A stretch of DNA of 64,000 nucleotides, taken from assembly GCA_051649085.1 (NCBI GenBank), contig JBOFGK010000044.1, positions 1-64,000 of the forward strand, given 5' to 3'. Made by a program: the position numbers and the translations under genes. The DNA is from JBOFGK01 sp051649085. Lineage in GTDB: Bacteria > Bacillota_I > Bacilli_A > UBA3375. Of this stretch, positions 30,201 to 34,025 are shown piece by piece. The notes under the pieces are model-generated. The model saw nothing but the letters and a program-made list of their open reading frames with translations, had not been told where the DNA came from and did no database searches. Numbering within the stretch: position 1 is the stretch's first letter; the number at the start of each line of letters is the position of its first letter.

Positions 30201-32438
30201 AAAGGTGAGTTAATTACTGCAACAAATGCAGTGTATCACAAAAATGAGCTAGAAAATGCGAAAAAATCTTTCCTGACTGATATAAGCGCACATGTTATGT
30301 TAGATGGAAAAACATTAGATTCAAATGCGGATATAATTTCTAATTTTGATCAAGTTGTTCAACCGCTAATCGGAACATATAAAGTAAAAGTAAGTGCAAC
30401 GACATCTGGTGGACAACCGACAAATGATACAGAAGTGGTTGTACTTGTAAAAGGTGATGATACAGTCATAACGCCAGAAACAACGTATGCGATTGATGCT
30501 CATGACTTTGTGGTTGATCGTCGATTATTACCAGGAGCTGCTGAAGCTGGAATAAAAGTTGCAGATGCTCGTGCATGGAATTTACAAACTGGTGATGAAA
30601 TCCCTGTCTTTGTCGAACAATCAGATATTGATACAGAAGGAGACTTTAATTCAACACTTGGAGCTCATCCAGTAGTCTTTGGAGCAGATGATAACAAAGC
30701 AATACCAATTACAACAAACGTAAATGCCAATGTAATTAGTACAACTCCACCAAAAATTAGTTCAAAAGACATAATTGTTTTTGATAAAGAAAAGAATGAA
30801 GTACCCGCAGATCAAGCAAGCTTCTTCAAAGCAATTGATGCGAAAATAGTTGTTGACAATAAACCAGTATCAGGTAAATTAGAAAGTAACTACGTAGAAC
30901 AAATTAAAAATGAGGTTGGAGCATACTTTATTACAATTACGGGTGAGACAGATGAAGCTGTTAAAGCACCAGACAAACATGTGATTGTGTTTGTAAAAGA
31001 TAAAAATACAATTGAAACTACAAATGAATTATTGTATGCACATTCGTTTAAAGTTGATCTAAAAGATGTGGAAACTTTAACTGATCCAAAAGTAATTAAA
31101 TTAGCGAATGCAGTTGCTTGGGATAAGAAAACAGGTTTAACACTTGAAGTTACTCCAGATTATTCAAAAGTTGAAAGTAAGGCAGGACCATATCCAGTAA
31201 ACTTTAAAACAGCTAAAGGTGCAAGTCGAGATGTAACAGCAAGTGTAATTGATGAACAAACAGAAATAAATCCAAAAGAAGCAATTCATGCAATTGATTT
31301 TGAAGTAGATATTAAAGATGTACCTAAACTTGATCAAAATGTTGAAAAACTTGCAGATGCTTACGCTTGGGAATTAGAAACTGGAAAAGACTTAGCACTT
31401 ACACATGATATTTCAAAAGTAGAAGCAAAATTAGGAACATATCCAGTAAGCTTTAAAACCGCAAATGGCTTAGAAAAAGTTGTAATGGCTACAGTTAAAA
31501 ATAAAAATGTTGATATTGAAGGTGACACAGCAATTCATGGAATTAACTTTACAATATCGATTGATCAAGTTCAAGCTGGTCTAACGCAAAGCGATGTTTT
31601 AACTAAAACAGAAGCATTTGCATGGTCAACAGCTGACGGACATGAACTTAAAGTGACAACAGATCCAACAACAATTAAACCAGTTATTGGACCATATCCA
31701 GTAATCCTAATTGCCGAAACTGGTGTGAGTAAAACAGTAATTGCTTCAGTAGTTAATGATGAAGTAATCCAAACTGATCAAGAGGCAATTTATGGTCAAG
31801 ACTTTATTATTCAAAGTTCAGAAGTTAAAGATCAAACTGATCAAACAATTGTTGATCGAGCTCACGCAATTGCTTGGAATAAAGAAACTGGAGAACTTTT
31901 AGAAATGGTTGTTTCACGACAAGGACTTAAAGCAAAACCAGGACCATATCCAATCAAATTTGCAACTAAAGCGGCTAAGCCGGTAGCTACAACAGTTACA
32001 GCATCGGTAGTAGATGGTGACACAGAAATTAAACCGGATGAAAGTGAGTTTATGTATGCACATAATTTTGTTGTTCATAAATCAGAAGTTCAAAGTTTAA
32101 TTGAAAATTTAGTTGTTCAAAAAGCAGAAGCAAAAGCATGGTTAAAAGCTGATGGTTCTAAAGTTAAATTTACAACTGACTTTACAGCAATTAAACCGGA
32201 ACTAGGAAATTACCCAGTCATCTTTATGACAGAGGCACGTACAATCAGAGTTGTTAATGCTAAAGTTGTTGGAGATGATGAAGTGATTCCACCATACAAA
32301 CCAGTTGAACCAAACAAACCTGATAAACCAGAAATCGGTGTAACAGGAACAATTGGATTTGGATTAGTTGCATGTATTTTAATCGTTGCTCTAATCTTAC
32401 TATTACAATTTAGAGCAAAAATTCATAAAGGAAATTAA
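12297..32438 (+). CDS. Giant modular cell-surface protein (6713 residues)
   Basis: The start chosen is the ATG at 12297, six bases after AAAGGAGA; an in-frame ATG 33 bases earlier lacks a ribosome site. A signal peptide (about 1-30) is followed by a unique N-terminal domain (about 40-390) with paired cysteines and several Trp, plausibly the ligand-binding head. From about residue 500 come some 29 modules of about 195 residues, each two beta-rich halves, then five shorter modules, a Pro/Lys linker and a C-terminal membrane segment with tail RAKIHKGN. Each module carries an A-x-A-W-[DNS]-L signature. No enzyme motif is visible. Tandem Ig-like stalks displaying a head are typical of Gram-positive adhesins; that role is inferred. 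No LPxTG is present; IGVTG precedes the membrane segment. It forms a single-gene transcript with its own promoter and terminator, next to chitin-related genes. Confidence 0.9.
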   Translation: MQKFLIKSLFMMITLLGVTSLGHLTEGVILANQKLNAATVKGNVGSYDSPSDALSIDSSGEQQCSNLDATYTVGAKVSTLSGLEVTYGFSSLQKTNPDYKTNNNVITVSDPNLYPISNIYFDGLRVTDSDTVKCDTQTLGESLYGTQKISRKYTIVASSGINVNYTIDIYADRAGTVYFNYTVENTVAENKLIGSALKFQLDLHKDQNDLSTTPLPVYSLGGNRGVYIKKEIDGKQTQSAIIFSGLPGLVGEGSNGYVELQTSNPFIKPDNRRTADNYNVVGKYYTDCAEIGGSPDHTLNMPWQCTDAMGGNNEWPGMELNSYSYGQEISPKFSPDYPTPAADLAATKHFGLEMRWDSRSIKPGASRTMSYAVNPNYYSEPPTLINVPETIYIGSDQANFQVPGKFKDKDSKMMSSLVISNANDAKNVDYIAENFANNPIDSENELPKKDVKVPQELGTTEGSSLKMRVLLTDDTGGFASQDVLLVRSTQAEQSTGRVQTNGYTEIDLTNNQTLPTDKELLTALAAKLFIKTGETESEITDAITNGNLSFLDGYNQIVANGSKTGAFIVEVTGVDPNNQDTPVTSAKAIVVVKGPGDEIAVDGNHTYLLAAKDFSVPKTNLPLSAQSIGDVNHANARGWKLDISGIMSITPILTNTTGNHLMEKPYATSDNIFKVSADSESSVTATGTVEDSKISMTAKPIIQIEKSNILPSTTFLDSAHANPIIKLNDQVDTAATFTSSDYQNKITASTPVGAYIVTIDGTASTDETTSTKVVVALTDSNTSVDEEKKLMIYGENFSKNYPDELPLADDGLEAAKAKAWSLDVNFANQENLAITPEINDNILSDLTAEYSQVVPKTVDVEIKATEGQNTIQKTVKASIVNQSPFVVKTNEYYVYTVGEELTEAKIIGDLNAKLSQNNVTIDGTNVSDFYLEGEASIDTANPSAAVITIHSNYGGVAATPAKALIVIRDSSTTLYPVDPGLDEVPNQKPTAMIRGINFKISKAEIGKADTQDKVYGLSQAKAWDLTQTDVGVIESKLPTMSPNAIVDGTANTGPVNIEYSLDAAGVKNKKIVTGTVIDAVINFNFKKKIFMKVDELLSQTEFLSATGINPSLTVDGNPAQNPVFTTVYTPDEPTYQKVGVNEVLIQADADNTDQISEHVILVIYDSNVTFPNNNLPDGTPDPNNKIMLYSKNFGEKNVSELPRADRGKEWTEAKAWNIDYTNPGLNNNLIEIEDNDLDDDNPVALPGEKSVKLSVNALEQNIQQTRTGTIVENRALAMTLSNKSYNVSEVPTQAQMIADLKPVLKRGELVLDNNDFSFSTPQYDEIKAATETSVFVVKVTASQNGNELVSRNAIVYVKAQNDIVSESSDGLALVAAKNFDVVRSTLPFENAIDIALPNYANARGWVLDTNNIPGLLKPFTPILQNSDASTNDLLDGQNIPAANTSVEQIYQVAIGDQAENLAEVKPKGKVVDLNLELTATTPNIYKIGSTGIDKIPTETEFLDNTHANPQLKIDGAAVTPDPGSLTSNFNQQVKKDTVGAYKVTISATYQSQPISTDVIVAITDENTVVDPNKKMMIYAVDFDVAITDLPYVDARQITSSKARAWALTVEDFNKPIAVNLKESNDLSINPPTIKDPTKVAVNLKATNKDVSVEKAVEANVKESRKVQLYSDEVHVYDITEANFTAPDKVQILKDLHVKLKIGTTDITDGTIDLVTKGDLDFTKTNVATVKITGKKDDSNVADPRYALIVVKGADAIIDDKTKVMISAIDSQFNENEIPTSATKIIEKSKAQAWSLTVGTTEGPNTAAVSVSLENDTVQTNKLFSFDTVASEEKIPQNFSATANGSVAKITTNAVVIKGIPLILETDKVHTFIANTIENHPTGSATEFVKQYYDPKLTFGGEDYSDVGTYIVPDFMAKPEDANYIDFTKPGVYRTKLYASAAIPNVAMERTEAIIYIVVVDQPSAYPNVVWPDIEGDQSNYDNILVAKNFMVQEDEVKAKLITASEIAKRSEVKAWNLDTAKPYPGAGENELVPNLNPNLLNQNSCPEISDTTNCNALIVGLAVEGDQVPNRFRVGDDKNPEVKPKGLVLAPEFTLSAQKLVIIDKDKIAIPDEISFYGNKFADVIFKHNDEAVAANQHKITSNYSSKITSNSPVGAYEIQVRGTFTDPNSEFNGRFVENKIMVAIVDSHTSIDDQNKIMIRAKGYAEEKRNLPYTEKPSEKVIEKAEVKAWELVYGTERPVQILDIANITSDTAPDQKTINMTAKASFGSGTAEVIGQKPFTVTVTNTTPVLTADKIVVYNEKDLNGVVPSKDKIIEDANAKLTQNDEDVTSKSSISIGDTYSNISAIAPSVSVQELSGLAPDGQPTSPVKVLVIVKSANGNVNNDDKIYIDASNFNVSIDDVPTITDVQIKSNTYANVHAWDISDEAIAGATNGTLTEIPSAQISLSENSLTQHTAQEGDKNISNEFVATLAEKSAATTSMADVTASKKLKISANKFIIYPVVKDGEAKVNEQKLLTDVQVKLTKLNDQDVEENMLDGEYGSINNVSTTLDAVDENDRPIIDQSKVGPHLVTLTGAADSEIATTKVLVIFKDETTSIPDETDPKVMIDVNDFEANITDLPYKDDANGTGSEKVVTNSQAKAWSLSLEEISVLDVTIDPSTKLLKSDSSFEVGEDVPFKASAKTSDNIEVSKTANAKVLDDRDLALDVEQILIYRLDKNQAPPNGNEAFKKAAIKSFAPANATTSTDYDTVVTDKSKVGVYLVNTKAEVTNKKQEISKQTVVVIANQNSVIDETAKLMIDAQSYTEKMASLPYPSATGAASIVSGSNAKAWDLTNANSLNVNVPTDTKLLDQTAEFTDPSETVDLTLNAEKDNKKVEKDITVSLEDNRPLNLTVDQIIFYPLNQLPTSVDEFKENVNATLTPTLSPAGTISVPNFNALENKVGAYILTVKGEAAGHDPVEKKVAVGVYDTNTGTSTENKLMIQANDYTLQMTDLPANGAFQINDKHANAKAWDLDVNSPTAGKLITPTINDNNFMTWTSATGAAGIYPKQEISASVDGTEGGKRTISKEVTATLTDDRTLVYNVDDFKQYQIGNQPSETDVITDLNTSLKIDDIAVSAADVKYSITNFSDINFNNPSATVVEVVATSTKTPANFTQQKQKALILITRSKDGGEISTDHRVMIDAQNFEIEKTVLPTTADDVVIRSKAIAWDLTGFQELEPGVIPPSTTLFPTLENKTAENNQLLAATPPANGTDVKQNLIATIGQSNAKMTVDGTVIESVFAISAPTTLVLDVADSNFPTTDEAFQALIDPLATLNGKPVANANITSNFTNKVTKKVGAYVVTLSGTLDSFSTQKRVIVAVKDSNSVVENNSILLVANDYPEQRSNLPYLEANAAGLVTSKAGVHAWDIANVPETGDVASEITPVYPNLSALTTDNNVQPKTITVNATSGEQTATKNITVSVIDNIPVLNSDPVVSYKISELTEKPSKTKILADLKAKLLDVNGTELTENTEITIDEASYQQIVITNPSANVIQIEGSYNDVNATPIKAIVLFTGENPGIDLENKLFIDANDYNISIDNIPATAEEIIGSNYANVHAWDLSITSTNGPITELPTTNISLANNAIIDGTATEASEPVQNEFTVTKDQKAASTTTLGTVTETEKLVISATPIIKQHVIAQGDTPYTEQEFYAKAGVTLVKKGEDVLAENYTNISSNSFATIDQTQVGPHVIDVTGTIENEDGSTETATTNVLVLMYGDNTVFPPVGPDENKLMLDMQDYLVNKTALPYVDKTDPILVSAAEQIASDASAKAWDLSQVKPDSNIPEPKEIAVEIANDTKLITGQQTDFIDQEKVPFKGTATANGISVNATRNATVSDNVANLEIDSLIIYNVDKSEKVPNADAAFLEDVNAVLSPAGPENTLVTNLTTVYPDAISRETIGVKRVTVTGTVPNQLPTSKNVVVAVVDNNTIVDEKNKLMIHAVDYEENYTKLPYLTVEGNLTAAKSKIKTSSSAQAWDLNNASTLEVKIPDSTNVITGANGFDITTPETVKLSAARVLAPTTKVEKTINVTINDDRILELTADELITYAKGTIPTTDQEFLTNVNAVATPAEATVESDVLKKVINEVGAYEVTVTAKLAGKADVTKKVIVAVTDEDVIVDKNQKLMLSAHDFTIDTASMPELDRGEKLSEARAWDLSLESFGPIRVIMDDNFIDDEIVQVPTPNPTSITIGALAAGHRTIVKDVLATVTDSRTLALTSDGYAEFEVGAAPTEQKIIEELAAEVKLNDSVVEDAQVEITNFETSTANIDFTKPSATVVELTVNHLGLSANTRAIVVVKGAKTNVSQNHKVMVDASAFEISQDSLPTTAQKIIQTDGLYAKAKAWDLTITTTLGPITATLNPILTETNNPLLTTPKPEPDAYPQEITATLDNDTAKTTVDATVVAGKILEIRAEKLVVVEKDKLPQTDEDFLKLANPILSYDGKPTANGQFSSTYKLDTITGVGAYLINVTGQKDGKTASTNVVLAVTDSDTIVDPEANLMIYAKDYSEDRSNLPYVETNAATTVTSKANVRAWDLETATAITNIGYPDLTPVTTGTFSGENIKKVVKATASKGINTVEKNITVSVNDNVPVLSGQRVVTYKVADLSKNPLTTSQIMSDAKMELKVGNTLIENPITNNNIEISQTQFDLIDQSQSSATVVEVTGKVGEIPSNTHKVVVLITNNTPGIDQDQTLAIDANDYNISIDYVPTVTKTELIEDYAQVRAWNIADTSTIGVIKPLPTSDIVLTDNSISEHTAAEGDEVNNDFSVSKDSKTATVTRVGTVSATEKLVINADHFIKYPVQAVGADKVTAEQFYANINLALTKKGQSVLASDYSNITSSFDSIDQTVVKPTVVPITGSYSDVESKETETAATYALVVFYDSTTTIPDGDNSMIDIKDYDVLQTKLPYVVAEDGTTASEQIAIDATATAWDLTDRENPIAIPVEIDPETKLITGKQTEFASAEKVPFTGTATLASNESISKTANATVIDDRDVILNVDQLEIYNVNEVPDSKQFLDDVHAELSPDGKITTDFDQVFTEVDGVDPKTQVGVHVVKVSGEVANKPKITKKVIVAVRDNDTNVDETNKLMIYGQDYHEEMVNVPYMENGPTIIKGKATARAWDLTTGNSLSVNVGNNKLLDPNAIFALNESIDVTLSAKRLLSNKEVSTNIAVTIDDSRPLSLTAKDLVIYHTGQLPADDAAFLTDAEANIFPGGTITVDKLSNIVDAVGVYKVKLTGTQGAKEPVEQDVIVAVYDELTSIFENQKLMIRAHDFTDKIKNLPMSDRGLDATDAEAWDLSPSSFGLLTPTVLDNQLDDENAQQTVKPNTKYAVNVAAYTKDRRVAQKEVKATFTEDRKLTLTSDRYIEYKVNDKIDPAEMLNTLNAEAKFGDQVIDDSYINTEDLGFVKTDKPGAAVIQIEAKYNNLQSEGINILIVIKGPNTIVDNEHKVLIDASDFSVTKAELVAGFTESQAVKKANASAWDLSNTLTVGPITNSLQVKVTTKDNELFNPNNTLIDGDKVNTDFYAEVESNDKPIRATSKRVGTVVDKRAIRLTGAQFMRYDVGSKVTEADFIKAINAKLNVDKVDVTDGEISAPTFTNIDFSQVDAYVVQVTGTYQGLIAKPLPVIVAVTDINTAIDPIDPGFPGGPTDPEGPGLPPSVPRAMVRAEDFEYDVRELLGTQDVVIDKANAQAWDFTTAFETGTINKIKPEVVETGNDLFDPNNTLEAKDTVPTTFNANIEVAGEKEVAISTKALATMIDTRDAVLTSKDLIIYDKGKVPTSEAVFMTEINAKLTPAGTIKSDFKQKVNDEIGAYTVTLTGKTYAGKTATKKVVVAVKDGDVFIPEGNRLMIYGVDFTQDAKELPIDDNGLVKSKAKAWDLSITAENRELTPIIIKNQLSANPPTLFAKDTVDVRITASTGTVTKEKIVKATITDSRKGELITATNAVYHKNELENAKKSFLTDISAHVMLDGKTLDSNADIISNFDQVVQPLIGTYKVKVSATTSGGQPTNDTEVVVLVKGDDTVITPETTYAIDAHDFVVDRRLLPGAAEAGIKVADARAWNLQTGDEIPVFVEQSDIDTEGDFNSTLGAHPVVFGADDNKAIPITTNVNANVISTTPPKISSKDIIVFDKEKNEVPADQASFFKAIDAKIVVDNKPVSGKLESNYVEQIKNEVGAYFITITGETDEAVKAPDKHVIVFVKDKNTIETTNELLYAHSFKVDLKDVETLTDPKVIKLANAVAWDKKTGLTLEVTPDYSKVESKAGPYPVNFKTAKGASRDVTASVIDEQTEINPKEAIHAIDFEVDIKDVPKLDQNVEKLADAYAWELETGKDLALTHDISKVEAKLGTYPVSFKTANGLEKVVMATVKNKNVDIEGDTAIHGINFTISIDQVQAGLTQSDVLTKTEAFAWSTADGHELKVTTDPTTIKPVIGPYPVILIAETGVSKTVIASVVNDEVIQTDQEAIYGQDFIIQSSEVKDQTDQTIVDRAHAIAWNKETGELLEMVVSRQGLKAKPGPYPIKFATKAAKPVATTVTASVVDGDTEIKPDESEFMYAHNFVVHKSEVQSLIENLVVQKAEAKAWLKADGSKVKFTTDFTAIKPELGNYPVIFMTEARTIRVVNAKVVGDDEVIPPYKPVEPNKPDKPEIGVTGTIGFGLVACILIVALILLLQFRAKIHKGN
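13795..31010 (+). repeat. About 29 long tandem modules of about 195 residues
   Basis: The Trp of the A-x-[AV]-x-[AG]-W signature recurs 29 times between about 14209 and 30573, at spacings of 518-667 bases (mean about 584). Each period has a half A (KLMIYAxDY, LPY, SKAKAWDL, then a strand-rich part ending in a VxDxR element) and a half B (LxIYxxxxxP, a FLxDxNAxL helix, a VGAYxVTVTG strand pair, VVVAVxD). Copies are clearly homologous but diverged: the repeat is at protein rather than exact DNA level, implying old duplication under selection. The pattern fits paired immunoglobulin-like folds forming a long fibre. Confidence 0.85.
31011..32280 (+). repeat. Five short membrane-proximal modules of about 85 residues
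   Basis: The AW signature occurs five more times, at about 31118, 31364, 31620, 31873 and 32138, spaced 246-265 bases. These modules match only half A of the long ones, with a compact pattern AxDFxV, AxAxAWxxxTGxxL, then GxYPVxFxT. Half B is absent, so the last part of the stalk has a different architecture next to the membrane anchor. Confidence 0.8.
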
Positions 32439-32458
32439 ATAAAAGCACCGAAAAAATT

Positions 32459-32495
32459 GAGTCATCTAAAGTTAAATTTAGATGCTCTTTTTTTT
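32459..32495 (+). terminator. Terminator of the giant gene
   Basis: CATCTAAA/TTTAGATG plus GAG/CTC with one bulged T, six-base loop, then a T-run of eight. Confidence 0.8.
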
Positions 32496-32527
32496 GAAAT
32501 AAAAACCTTAACAATCGAATAAAACTA

Positions 32528-32556
32528 TTGACACATATTCATATAAATGTTAAAAT
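32528..32556 (+). promoter_or_regulatory. Consensus extended promoter of the small secreted protein cluster
   Basis: TTGACA (32528-32533), 17 bases, TAAAAT (32551-32556) preceded by TGT. The same design as the promoter of the giant gene. Confidence 0.8.
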
Positions 32557-32561
32557 AACAG

Positions 32562-32581
32562 TATATCTTTATAAAGATATA
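32562..32581. promoter_or_regulatory. Perfect 20-bp palindrome at the predicted transcription start
   Basis: TATATCTTTATAAAGATATA reads the same on both strands and begins where transcription should start (about six bases after the -10). It could be an operator for a dimeric repressor or a 5' stem-loop that stabilises the mRNA. Confidence 0.5.
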
Positions 32582-32601
32582 AAAATAGTGGAGGAAATAT
32601 T

Positions 32602-32985
32602 ATGTTGAAAAAATTAAAGTTATTAGGTTTTTGTTTCGCCTTAATGTGTGTTTTTGCAAGTTTTGGTGATATGGGAATCTTAAAAGGTCAAACGATCGAT
32701 TTTCATGCAGAAGTAGTAGGTCCTGTATATCCTGATATCGGGCCAACTGATGGAAGAATTTGGAATGCAAAAGTTGGGACGAAGTATACAAAAGGAGAAG
32801 CTGTTTATACTAATGAGCGTGATGCAATTAATAATTATGGAAGAGAAGTTAGAATACGTGATTATTACATTGTTAAACAAGATTTTGTAGCAAATGGTGA
32901 TGCAACATGGATTACAGCGGGATCATTATTCCAATTTGATGCGACATATCAAGTGGCTTATCTTATTCCAGGACCAATTTACTAA
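32602..32985 (+). CDS. Small secreted protein with chitin-binding-like module, copy 1
   Basis: A 127-residue protein: signal peptide (MLKKLKLLGF start, cleavage near 30-36), a short acidic/Pro spacer, then a single module with Trp54, YTKGE (62-66), KQDF (92-95), GD (99-100), Trp103 and GSLF (107-110). This order (Trp, Y-x-KGE-x-V, QDF, GD, Trp, SLF) also occurs in the C-terminal module of the AA10 monooxygenase at 10130-11260 and resembles CBM5/12 chitin-binding folds (Y-x-x-G-D-x-V ... W). I infer a stand-alone carbohydrate-binding protein; no catalytic motif is present. It is the first of three tandem paralogues with near-identical leader and signal peptide. Confidence 0.75.
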   Translation: MLKKLKLLGFCFALMCVFASFGDMGILKGQTIDFHAEVVGPVYPDIGPTDGRIWNAKVGTKYTKGEAVYTNERDAINNYGREVRIRDYYIVKQDFVANGDATWITAGSLFQFDATYQVAYLIPGPIY

Positions 32986-33007
32986 ATTAAAAAATGGAGG
33001 AAATATT

Positions 33008-33388
33008 ATGTTGAAAAAATTAAATTTATTAGGTTTTTGTTTTGCCTTAATGTGTGTTTTTGCTAGTTTTAGTGATACAGGAATCGTAAATAGCCAAACG
33101 GTTGATTTACATGCAGAAGAAATTCCTGAGTACCAAGAAATGGATGCAGCAGTTGGAAGAGTTTGGGATGCACAAGCTGGAACAAAATATACAAAAGGCG
33201 AAATTATTTTTGCTAATGAGCGTGAAGTAATTGATCATTCTGGAAAAACAATTACACTGCGTGATTTTTACACTGTTCAACAAGATTTTACAGCAAATGG
33301 TGATGAAACATGGATTGACGCAGGAGCATTATTCCAGTTCGATGGAACATATAAAATTGCTTTTCGTATACCAATCCCAATGTATTAA
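33008..33388 (+). CDS. Small secreted protein with chitin-binding-like module, copy 2
   Basis: 126 residues. The ATG at 33008 is preceded by TGGAGGAAATATT, identical to the leader of the other two copies, so a longer in-frame extension upstream is rejected. Signal peptide almost identical to copy 1, then PEYQEMDAA, a Trp, YTKGEII, a longer polar insert, VQQDFTANGDETWIDAGALF. Compared with copy 1 the module keeps every conserved aromatic and the KGE and GD elements. Only 22 bases separate it from copy 1, so it is read from the same transcript. Inferred role: binding to chitin or another insoluble glycan outside the cell. Confidence 0.75.
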   Translation: MLKKLNLLGFCFALMCVFASFSDTGIVNSQTVDLHAEEIPEYQEMDAAVGRVWDAQAGTKYTKGEIIFANEREVIDHSGKTITLRDFYTVQQDFTANGDETWIDAGALFQFDGTYKIAFRIPIPMY

Positions 33389-33417
33389 AAAATATCTAAA
33401 ATAGTGGAGGAAATATT

Positions 33418-33801
33418 ATGTTGAAAAAAATAAAGTTATTAGGTTTTGGTTTTGCCTTAGCGAGTGTTTTTACAGGCTTTGGTGAAGTTGGAACCGTAAA
33501 TAATCAAGCGATTAATTTACATGCAGAAGAAGTTCCTGAGTATCAAGAAATAGATCCAACAGTTGGAAGTCGTTGGGATCCTAAAGCGGGAACAAAATAT
33601 ACAAAAGGAGAAATTATTTTGACTAATCAGCGTAAAGTAATTGATCGTTCTGGAAAAACAATTACAATCCGTGATTATTACATTGTGCAACAAGATTTTA
33701 CAGCAAATGGTGATCCAGAATGGATTCATGCTGGTTCGTTATTCCGTTTCGAGGCAACATATAGAGTAGAATTAATTCCTCTACCACCCCTATCTGACTA
33801 A
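33418..33801 (+). CDS. Small secreted protein with chitin-binding-like module, copy 3
   Basis: 127 residues, closest to copy 2 in the mature part (VPEYQEIDPTVG, Trp, YTKGEII, VQQDFTANGDPEW). The signal peptide differs at several positions (GFGFALASVFTGF), which removes the cysteines present in the signal peptides of copies 1 and 2. It ends PLPPLSD and is followed by a strong terminator, closing the three-gene unit. Divergence among the copies is mostly at polar positions while the aromatic and KGE/GD positions are fixed, as expected for a binding surface under selection. Confidence 0.75.
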   Translation: MLKKIKLLGFGFALASVFTGFGEVGTVNNQAINLHAEEVPEYQEIDPTVGSRWDPKAGTKYTKGEIILTNQRKVIDRSGKTITIRDYYIVQQDFTANGDPEWIHAGSLFRFEATYRVELIPLPPLSD

Positions 33802-33857
33802 ATTGAAAATTGTGTAAGCTTAGAAATGAGAATTTCAAAAAAGTAATATCATAACCA

Positions 33858-33894
33858 AGAGAGAATTGCTTTCACTGCGATTCTCTCTTTTTTT
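33858..33894 (+). terminator. Terminator of the small secreted protein cluster
   Basis: AGAGAGAATTGC pairs with GCGATTCTCTCT (12 pairs, one G-U) around a seven-base loop and runs into seven T residues. Confidence 0.85.
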
Positions 33895-33977
33895 AATTTC
33901 AATTTTAAAAGTGTTGTTAAACGTAAATTAATGAAAAAAACTATGAATATCAAACTAATGTAAAAAAACAATAATTG

Positions 33978-33986
33978 TGCTATAAT
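33978..33986 (+). promoter_or_regulatory. Extended -10 promoter of the MFS/HAD cluster
   Basis: TGCTATAAT, a perfect extended -10, lies 39 bases upstream of the MFS start. No good -35. Confidence 0.6.
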
Positions 33987-34025
33987 ATTTAGGTAAAAAA
34001 ATAAAAGAATGAGTTTAGGAGTAAG

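Noticed and set aside
13795..32280. Regular repeats that could be taken for a CRISPR or satellite array
   Set aside because: The periodicity is in the protein (195 and 85 residues), the DNA copies are diverged and the reading frame is open throughout.
32894..33007. 38-residue N-terminal extension of the second small secreted protein
   Set aside because: It overlaps the first gene in another frame, and the ATG at 33008 has the same ribosome site and signal peptide as the sister genes.
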